A stretch of DNA of 64,000 nucleotides from Galeruca laticollis (Eukaryota > Arthropoda > Insecta > Coleoptera > Chrysomelidae), in assembly GCA_963921935.1 (NCBI GenBank), contig OY998184.1, forward strand, positions 33,799,256 through 33,863,255, in the 5' to 3' direction. The first letter of the stretch is position 1; each line of letters begins with the position of its first letter. Below, one piece after another: positions 56,386-64,000 of the stretch. The notes beneath the pieces are model-generated. The model did not search any database. It worked only from the letters and a program-made list of their open reading frames with translations, and was not told the DNA's origin. The position numbers were made by a program, and so were the translations under genes.

Positions 56386-56736
56386 TCATTTTTTAATGAT
56401 ATCGGCAGGAATATCATTCTTCATAGCACAAATCTTTTCGTCCATATTACTAGAAACCTTGTCTATGTTAGCAGAAATGTCGCTTTTCATAGTGGTAATC
56501 ATCTCGTCTATATCAGCAGAAATTGACGAGATTAAGGTGAAAGCATCGTCATTGAATGAAAATATTTCTTGATCCAAGCCGTCACTTACCAGTGCCACTT
56601 TCAGTCTTTCTACTAACTCACTCTTCTTACTGGACGTTTCCAACTCGCGATTTTCTGGACGTTTCCAACTCGCGATTTTCCAATTCTGCTTTTAGTTCAG
56701 TCACTCTCAGGTCACATTGTCTCTTGGCCATTTTTA
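56386..56736 (-). pseudogene. Gag N-terminus with SAP-like segment
   Basis: Starts at an ATG (56,734-56,736) reading AKRQCDLRVTELKAELENR, a SAP-like helix pair, which may bind nucleic acid. A 24-25-bp block containing TCGCGAGTTGGAAACGTCCAG is duplicated in tandem at about 56,640-56,683, shifting the frame. After it SELVERLKVALVSDGLDQE continues, followed by repeats such as DIDEMITTMKSDISANIDKV. It ends with a stop before the capsid region. Confidence 0.7.
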
Positions 56737-56775
56737 TGTAGATATTAATTTGTATTACTCCTCACCTAACACCAA

Positions 56776-57280
56776 TGTAATATTTTTCTTATTAGTTGGA
56801 GGTTTTTATATGACGGATGGGATAAATACATACACACGGTAGGTTTACTTACTTAATTTATTTATTCACTATTCACTAATTTATATTATATACACAGTAT
56901 ATTCACTTACATTTTAATTTATATAATCACTTCACTACTTAGACTATTTACTTGTTCACTGCTTATATCACGAGATCACTTTATAAACTGACTTCTCCCG
57001 CTGATCGGTCCTTTATATATTAGTGCCTTTTTTAATAGATAATTCTAGATTGCGGCTTACACAAAAACAATTGGCTCTCTGGAATATTCTTTTCTTTTCG
57101 GGATATTTCTTAAATGCCGGCTCAATCGTTAAAAGATCTTCGGAGAACATGTCTATAAGAACGGTCACAAAAAATCCGAATAGACCTTCTCAGAATTCGG
57201 CGCTTGCCATTTTTTTAACTCCGTTACCTTATGGTACAGGTTTGTACTTAGTATCTACTTCAGTGAGCGCGTTCATAACA
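56776..57280 (-). repeat. 5' LTR of the macrodomain-bearing gypsy-type element
   Basis: 505 bp. Right after it on the minus strand comes TTGGTGTTAGGTGAGGAG, the position of a primer-binding site; I cannot name the tRNA. Confidence 0.85.
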
Positions 57281-57370
57281 ATATTCAAGGCCATTGATAA
57301 TTCATTACTAAATCCAACATTAAGGCGAAAATACACAGTTCAGTTTGGTAGAACAATTTGGGTGATTTAA

Positions 57371-57940
57371 CCAAATTGAATAATGTAGTTAAGGCGAATT
57401 TATATTTATACACTTTTAGTGTACACTGCGGATGATTCATCAATAGTGATAGTAACTTTAATTTACATTTGTATCACTTCCAATTCATTACAAGATGGCG
57501 ATAACTGAATTAATGTGCGTTGTTATGCAAGAGATAACTATTGCAATTGCAGAAGAACTTCTATAGTGGAAAAAAAGAAAAGGTACGTTAAAATGTGTAT
57601 AGTCGGCGTAAGAGATATAGTGCAAACTTTGAGCTTTTGGCTTTTCGTTTGACTTGAGTACCGTCATAGTCCAGTCAATATTATAATTTAAAATGCTTAT
57701 TTGACGATATATTCATTTAATATTATAATTTCAACTAATAATCGTTAGAATGTATTAAATAATTTTATAATTAATAAATACATTTATAAATATTAAATAC
57801 ATTTATCGACTGACATCAAGGAACAGTGTAGTGTTTTTCTGAGGAATTTAGGTAAGTATTCATATTTATTATATAGTAATTATATTTTTAGTTAACAATT
57901 AAATATTTACAATGTGGCGTCCTTGAGAAATATCGAGTTC
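57371..57940. other. No gene recognised
   Basis: AT-rich. It may hold the lost 5' end of the following transposon. Confidence 0.4.
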
Positions 57941-59125
57941 GGTCCAAATTATTGTGTGTAACAACAACGAAAATTTAAATAATTGTGATCAAAGTGAAAA
58001 TAGGATTCGACGTAATTTAAATTTGGAAACACAGAAAATATGTTTCAATGTGTATAAGAATCTAGGGGAAAAGTTTGGTTTCTAAGAAGAAACAGAATTA
58101 ATGCAAGCAGTATCTGATTTTAACAGAAGATCCCCTATCAACTATACGTAAAATAGCAAGAAGTGATATGGTGTAATAAAATGTGTCTGTAATAAAATTA
58201 TTAAAAACCACCATATATGACTGTTACAAAAGTAACGAGTTACCAACGATTGAAATAATAAGAAATAAATTTACAAATTCCGGCCGTAATGTGTCTGTAA
58301 GAAAGCTATTGAAAACTGGATTAAAAAATTGGGATTCAAATTTAAAACGATTAATAAACGTCAAAGTCATGGGAAGCCGAAGAATAGTGGATATGCGGTA
58401 TACATACTTGGAACAAGGAAGTAAGTATAGAGAAGAAAACCGGTCAATTGTCTATTCAGACGAAACTTGGTATGATACACACGACAGGGTTAAGAAAGGA
58501 TGCACTGATTGGTCGAAAATTTGTATGCCAACAATGCCTGCAAACAAAGGATCTCGACTTATTATTGTGCATTGCGGTGGAATTGGAGGATGGGTTGCAA
58601 ATGCCTTAAAAATATGTGGGAAAAATGGGGAAGATTGCAACGTTGACTATTTTAAGAACATGGACGCTAATATTTTTGAAGAATGGTTTGAATTCACATT
58701 GATCCCAAGCTTAGAGCCAAATAGTGTTGTATTTCTTGACAACGCTTCTGATCATTCACGACAGCTCAATAAAATACCTAAAGATTATTGCTGAAAAACA
58801 TGGACTCTCTATATTGAGATTTCCTCCTTATTTTTGTATTTTCAATTCCATCGACTTAATTTGGGCACAATTAAAACAGAGTATTCGGCGTAACAATACA
58901 TTTCCTAAATTTGATACGAAAGTCGTCGACCTGATTAAAAGAGAAGTAGCTAATATAACCAAAGAAGACTGACAGAAAAGGATTAAAAAAGTAATCAAAA
59001 TTGAAGATTGGTCAAGTCCATATTAATGGGGGAAATAAATTTATTGTTGATTCACAAGGCGATAGTGATAGTGAAGCGGGTTATATGGGAGAAGGGTTAA
59101 TAGAATTTCTGAAAGAAGAAAATTA
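57941..59125 (+). pseudogene. IS630/Tc1-mariner superfamily transposase, second subfamily
   Basis: The long open part (58,183-58,794) carries IVYSDETWYDTHD with the first catalytic Asp, MPANKGSRLIIVHCGGIGG and VVFLDNASDHSRQ with the second Asp. A stop at 58,792 and a frame change follow. In the next frame (58,724-58,972) KYLKIIAEKHGLSILRFPPY leads to FNSIDLIWAQLKQ, where the family has NPIELIW; the catalytic Glu is Asp here. The C-terminal end at 59,050-59,125 (DSDSEAGYMGEGLIEFLKEE) is again in frame with an acidic tail. The N-terminal region (57,941-58,180) shows pieces of the helix-turn-helix part with stops. A deletion removes part between the second and third catalytic residues. Confidence 0.75.
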
Positions 59126-59772
59126 ATTAAGTTTAATATATTTTTCATGTTACTTATATAGTAGTGACAAACAGGAATTAGAGATAATATTTATTTTTAA
59201 AGAATTGTTTTATTCATTGTTATAGAATTTCTTTTTTTTGTTATTTTTTCATATAGTTTTTTTCTGTTCATAAAAAATCGAATGAGATACGAAAAGGTCT
59301 CTGTTCACGTCTGGTATGCCGATTAAACCGAACGCCCTTTCAACAATTACGTAACATCAAATACAATATAGGTATTGGTAAAAGTAAACAAAACATTAAT
59401 ATTACTGTTTTAATCTATGCTAATAATCTAGTCTAAGGCACACACCTTAAATAACTGTCATTATAAGTGAGCGAAATAAATACACAAGCGTATAATTGGT
59501 TGCATACAGCACAATGTTTAGATGAGATTACATATCACAATATAATTGGACTAAAATCAAATTATGCAGATAATGAAATAGAAATTTCTAGTACACCATC
59601 AAGACTCACAGTCCAAGGAAAAAAATAAAAATATGATTTTTAATCCATGTACATCAGGTGTCATACATTTTGGTGAAGTTACAAATTTCTGAGTTCTTCA
59701 TTAATAAAGAGTTTTATTTTTTTGGCAAAATCATATTTCAAGATTGTGGAAGAAATCATGTGTATCACACGT
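59126..59772. other. No gene recognised
   Basis: AT-rich, no domain-bearing frame. Confidence 0.4.
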
Positions 59773-59863
59773 GAGCATGTATTTTTCTCACTTGTCCAGT
59801 TGGCGCACTCCCTTCGCTCGTGCGACCAATTGCTGGACATGTGAGAAAAAGACATATTTTGCT
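59773..59863. repeat. Imperfect hairpin of about 90 bp
   Basis: Left arm GAGCATGTATTTTTCTCACT and on to GTCCAGTTGGCGCAC; right arm GTGCGACCAATTGCTGGACA and on to TGTGAGAAAAAGACATATTTTGCTC. The loop is about 12 bp (TCCCTTCGCTC). It could form a stable hairpin or be a fold-back remnant. Confidence 0.7.
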
Positions 59864-61483
59864 CTCTTGTACTAAAAATAGCTATTATTCCATCATTTGT
59901 TTACTTACACTCGTGCCTTGAAGATCTTTGATCTATCTAATATATTGAACGAGTAACAAATTTCTTCATCCGTTATTATTGGTATAAATGTGTCCTCACA
60001 AGATATTACATCTCCCATGAATTCGCATGCCTGGAAAGGAAATGTGCTCTTCGTCTAGAAAAAATTTATAATTATTCAGAATGGAAATTCCCAGTCACGG
60101 AAACGAAAAAGAAATAAAGTGAGAGATAAAGAACGAAAGAAACAAAAGAAAATACAATTTTATAAATGAAGCTGACAAGAGCAAATTTAAAACATTACAA
60201 AAATGGTACGCTGAATCATTCAATTCTTATATAGTACTGGGAATATTCTTTAGTCACATGCAAATTAACACGGTCCATAAGCGTCCATAAGTGTTGGAAA
60301 GAAACAAGTTTGTCACTTTTCTTTTTCTGGGTATCATAACATACGAGATAAGTATCGTATTATAGAATGTGTACTTCATCTGAAGAGATGGAACACTTAC
60401 TTAATGTTGTACTTGTAGTCTAGTCAAAACGTGAAAAGAAGAAACAATAAATTATGTTGCTACGGGTTTGAATAGTTTGCACTTATTTCAATGGGTATAA
60501 ACAATGTAGTCTTTTAAAATGATAAACTCTAAATAATTTCGGAGTGTACCTTTGAACAAAATAAATTAGTAAGATGAATAAAGACAACGATTATTTTAAA
60601 TAAATTCTTTTAATGTTCTTCATGTGTTGTTTATGAGTGTAGGTTATAGTAATTGACATTAAATTTTTCATGGAACTTATAATTATATATTAATTAATTC
60701 TGATTCTATGTCATATATAAATCTACATTTCTATGATTAGTCATGTTCAAGGTTAAGCATGTGATATATTCAAAATTCCTTAGCATGAAACTTTAACTTC
60801 AATCATGTCAGCTCTTTTTTTATATCTTTTCTTTTTTTGTCTTCGATTTTTAAGCATGAACTTCCCTTTCTAGAATCTCTAGGATGTTTACCTAAAAACA
60901 AAAGAAACGTTATTAGTTGCTTTTAAATTGTATTTAGTTTTTGAAAACAATCTTTAAGAAGAGGATTCAAAAATTTGAGCAATTAGTATAATCCATCTAG
61001 GCCACACAAGATCATCGGTGAGTGCACACATTGTTATAGATTAACTGATTCACAGTATGTGACATAGAATTTTATTCTTAGAGGCCTCTTTCTTTGTCTA
61101 ATTATTTACCTATCTACTTTCTAATTGTCTCTACAATATTGAAGTTAAGTACATACTTCTCAGACATCAACTGTATAGTTAAAAAGGCGTCTCATTAAAT
61201 GTTACCTACTGGATGGTGGTTGTAAGTAAAAGTCAATTCAAAGCCAAAAACATCTAATCTGATATAATATATACTTATCTTTCCGGGAATTGGATCCAGT
61301 AATTGACCATCACTGCAATAATATTGTTCGATAACAATACTGGCTTCGAATATAGCTTTAATTGGATAAATACGCCAAACTGGCTAAGTAAGCTCTCTCC
61401 AATTAGTAACAGATTCTAGGGAGGCCTCAACAAATTGGCATCTAAAATAATACCATTGATATACTATGTATAGTTTAATATTT
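59864..61483. other. No gene recognised
   Basis: About 1.6 kb of AT-rich sequence. I see no supported ORF or RNA gene. Confidence 0.4.
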
Positions 61484-61541
61484 GTGTTTTAAATGAAACT
61501 CACTATTTCTAGCTAGAAACAGTGAGTTTCATTTAAAACAC
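61484..61541. repeat. 58-bp near-perfect palindrome
   Basis: GTGTTTTAAATGAAACTCAC at the start and GTGAGTTTCATTTAAAACAC at the end, 29-bp arms without a loop around TCTAG|CTAGA, one mismatch. Such sequences form hairpins or cruciforms and are often deleted in cloning hosts. Confidence 0.9.
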
Positions 61542-61929
61542 TAATATGAGTAGATTCCACGAAGTAAGGGTCGAGACAGTTAATTTTCAGTATAATATTT
61601 ATTTAAGACTGCTTACTTATATTTTTTTCTGGAAACCAACTGGTACCATTTGGGTTATCAACCAATTTTGTTACATCACAATTCCAAGTGTAAATTGTGG
61701 TATTAAATCCATTTTATATTATAAAGCACAATCAACTTTATATTTACTTACCTCTACTCTACTGGACTAAAATAACATTTCAATGAGCTAGCCTTACATT
61801 GGTAATAATGTGTTCTTTGCAATCATAAATATTGTATTTCTTCAATTTGGGTATTTTTTATGACATTCCATGGGACAATAATGTGAATAAGAATTAGGAA
61901 AAGAAGCAAATGAATAATTAAAACGGTTC

Positions 61930-62160
61930 CACACATTTATTGATAAAAAAGACTGTGTAAAGTTCGTAAAATTAAGCACCCGGTGTGGATGGACGTGATT
62001 CGTTTGTATCACTAGGGGCACTGATAGTTTCGGGGCATACATTGTCCTCGTCCATTGGGTCAACACTATTAACGACATTTGAACAATAGTTCTCTTGGCA
62101 ATTCATACAAATCACTGAGCAATACATGCTTATGACCACTTTCACTTCCCTTTACTCCGA
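61930..62160 (-). other. Possible 3' terminal coding fragment with polyadenylation signal
   Basis: In one minus-strand frame the sequence reads MYCSVICMNCQENYCSN, VDPMDEDNVCPETISAPSD, TNESRPSTPGA and stops near 61,975. AATAAA follows about 30 nt later (plus-strand TTTATTG near 61,940). The composition looks like a disordered protein C-terminus, but I find no homologue and no confident acceptor. Confidence 0.25.
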
Positions 62161-63252
62161 CCCCTTCTTTGGCTAAAAATAGATTCCATAGGACATTGGC
62201 TACAACTTCAGAGCGTCCGTAAACACGCGTTGCGACACTGGCTCAGATTTCGCTCGGTTAAGTAAGCTGTAACTCCGAAGGCATTGGTAGAAGAGGAAAA
62301 AGTTTCTCGTAATTAAAAGCTTTGATAATTGCGAAAATTTCATAAAATGGACGGTTTAGGAGGAAATGGCGAAAAAGTAAAAATAGGGAGAAAGGGTAAG
62401 GAAAATTTTTGTTTTCGGAAGTAATAACTTGAAAAATATTGATGATAAAAAAAGTTATTACATTTTATTTAGAAGAGAGAAGGTCACACCAATTTTTTTC
62501 CTAACACTAAGCGTTATCGAGATATCGAATTCAACGCGTTTTTAGCGAAAGGGGTTCAGCTGACATTCGTAGAACCCCACAAATTGAAATTTATGCCCCG
62601 CATACACCCCCCAATCGATCTCAAACATAATTTAATGTTTGTTTAACCTATTTTCAGCGATAATTAGACCGGACGATTGTTTCTTCTTAACAGGATATCA
62701 TAAACATGTTTTTGAAGAAGTCAAATAAAATATTTATTTGTTATTCCAGTTTTAAGTAGGAGAGTTAGATGACACGTTTTATGTTTGGCAAAACCTTTGC
62801 AGATAGATACACATTTGTTTTAACATGGAATAGTTATAACAAACTTTTAGTTATGATATTTCGAGAGGTTATAACATATCAAAATGCATAATCCGATGTA
62901 GCGTTGAAAAAATTATTGTACTGCTGATAATTGCTTTAGTCTTTTCAGTACGAAAATGTTTAGAAACTTTACTTTTTCTGACATTCAGCAACGTGAAAGT
63001 TAGTCAGTGCTTGAATTTTTTTTCGTATACTATTGTTTTCAAATGAGAAACGAATTCTTTAGGTAAACACACACAATACGGATTAAAATAGATATTAAAA
63101 TAAATTTCATTCTAATAAAAATATTTTAAAATGAATTGAATATTCTGATAAAGAAAATATAAAAACTTAAATGAATGTAAATCAAATGTTCGAATAAGCA
63201 ACCGTTTTGAGCTAAACGGTTATAAAATTCTCGATGAACATGGGTGAGTATT
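62161..63252. other. No gene recognised
   Basis: Mixed AT-rich sequence. No frame with a recognisable domain. Confidence 0.35.
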
Positions 63253-63964
63253 TCAGGGGATATCTCCACACAGACTTTTTTTCCTATGTACATTCAGGAA
63301 ATTGGCCCTGTTCTCCTGGAATCCATAAATTCTCAATTTCGCAAAACCATAGAAAAATAAGACGTTGGGTGCCAAATCTGAAGATCTAGCAGGCCATCGA
63401 ATGTTACCATTCGTGGAGATTATCCGATTGGGAAATAATGTATTTAAATAATTAATTGCTAATCAATAATTATATACTGCACAACCATCATGTTGGTATC
63501 AATTATCATTGACACCTAATTGTATGAGGGCAGGTGTCATTCGATTTTGCAACATAATCAAATATTTTTGACCGGTTAAATTACTGTCAATAAAAAACGG
63601 TCCAATCAAATGTTCACCTAATACCTACTCCAGTCCAAACATTTAACTTTGGGGTATACTGTTTTCTACTATTATAGTGTTTGTGTATATAACTATTTCA
63701 CAAAATTCCAGTCTATGAAATTAATCGTCTGGAAATATTTCATGGCACTTTTTCAATTTGAAGCTACGATAGCCATTTTTTTAATACAGTCCGAATTGTT
63801 TTCGGATCAACATTAAAATCGTTGGCTAAATGAGTGGACGACTGTAGAGGATTCTTTTCCAACTTGTACAGATTAAAATATCCCTTTTTCTTTTTCTGGT
63901 GGGATTTGACCATTCTCTGTACGTGCTCCATGCTTTGTAGGTGTGACACATCCATGTTCCTCAA
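63253..63964 (-). pseudogene. Mariner-superfamily transposase remnant, runs to the window end
   Basis: Minus strand. The N-terminal part (63,764-63,964) holds a helix-turn-helix (NPLQSSTHLANDFNVDPKTI, RTVLKKW). Further on come LNVWTGVGI, then after a one-base shift GEHLIGPFFIDSNLTGQKYL, the second catalytic block YQHDGC (about 63,490) and WPARSSDLAP (about 63,390), followed by NVLFFYG where the family has a catalytic Asp in DFFLWG. The first catalytic block is missing. Stops occur before YQHDGC and afterwards. This is a dead Tc1/mariner-type element. Any further N-terminal residues would lie beyond 63,964 or outside the window. Confidence 0.7.
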
Positions 63965-64000
63965 AAAAATTTATAACCCTTCTCTCCGTCTCTTGCTAAT

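Larger units (their letters stand above)
54272..57280 (-). mobile_element. Gypsy-type LTR retrotransposon with pol deletion and a macrodomain/CCCH segment
   Basis: Minus strand: 5' LTR 56,776-57,280, gag, protease, macrodomain plus CCCH finger, 3' LTR 54,272-54,782. LTRs start and end TG...CA in the plus reading and differ at several positions per 100 bp, so insertion is older than that of the errantivirus. ATAT flanks both sides. RT, RNase H and integrase are missing between the protease stop (55,160) and the macrodomain region (from about 55,150), so this copy could not transpose by itself. Confidence 0.88.
53263..57370 (+). mobile_element. hAT transposon remnant, interrupted by a gypsy-type element
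   Basis: The left end CAGCGGTCAGCAACCCGGACCG has the CAG.GGT form of hAT terminal inverted repeats; a transposase fragment of the hAT type follows at 54,052. The gypsy-type element at 54,272-57,280 splits that fragment. The right hAT end was not found. Between 53,535 and 54,050, inverted strings (GTATCCTCAATCAAT versus AATTGAGGATAC, and GAAGTGGCAATTCGG versus CCGAAGTGTCACTTC) suggest another small inverted-repeat insert. Confidence 0.55.

Noticed and set aside
62340..62760. Possible small RNA gene or MITE (moderate GC, ACCCCACAAATTG and CACCCCCCAATCG strings)
   Set aside because: I find no inverted ends, no box A/B promoter and no recognisable RNA fold.

Overview
This window is AT-rich eukaryotic DNA. 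It has spliced-exon signals, no operons, and transposable elements almost everywhere. The element families (an errantivirus with gag, pol and an env remnant; a Crypton; IS630/Tc1-mariner, hAT and LINE fragments) and one exon of a pickpocket-type DEG/ENaC channel point to an insect. I cannot name the species. I see no tRNA, rRNA, CRISPR array or complete host gene. Host coding is limited to fragments: a decayed THAP-like gene with tandem 84-bp exons (0.3-1.9 kb), a CUB plus LDL-receptor class A gene (37.2-38.0 kb, minus strand) and one channel exon (52.9-53.1 kb, minus strand).

Layout. 0.3-2.9 kb: THAP-like exons abutting a dead IS630-type transposase. 4.07-4.41 kb: a MITE. 5.26-5.60 kb: a GAGCGCAACGCTCAA minisatellite. 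8.39-8.50 kb: three copies of a motif resembling a tRNA-Lys primer-binding site. 8.59-17.07 kb: block A of a repeat family, interrupted by a decayed Crypton. 17.10-36.68 kb: two further copies of that family, joined head to head as a giant inverted repeat around position 30,471. The left arm carries a LINE tail and a 5.9-kb errantivirus. Both blocks are bounded by (TA)n and have GGAGCCY/GGGCTCC motifs near their ends.

38.60-44.99 kb: an LTR retrotransposon on the minus strand with LTRs of about 1.85 kb, a primer site, a coiled-coil gag-like ORF and no pol. 45.0-52.6 kb: another (TA)n-bounded block with inverted GTGGCRTCC motifs at its two ends and a 302-bp satellite (five units, each made of two related halves). 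53.26-57.4 kb: a hAT remnant split by a 3-kb gypsy-type element. That element keeps gag and protease, lacks RT, RNase H and integrase, and carries a TARG1/OARD1-like macrodomain fragment followed by a CCCH zinc finger. 57.9-59.1 kb: a second IS630-type transposase. 63.25-63.97 kb: a mariner-superfamily transposase remnant.

The nesting gives a relative history. The (TA)n-bounded blocks are oldest. The Crypton, LINE and errantivirus inserted later; the LINE and errantivirus still have matching target duplications, and the errantivirus LTRs differ at only about 3 of 229 positions. Most apparent ORFs outside the listed features are chance open frames in AT-rich DNA.
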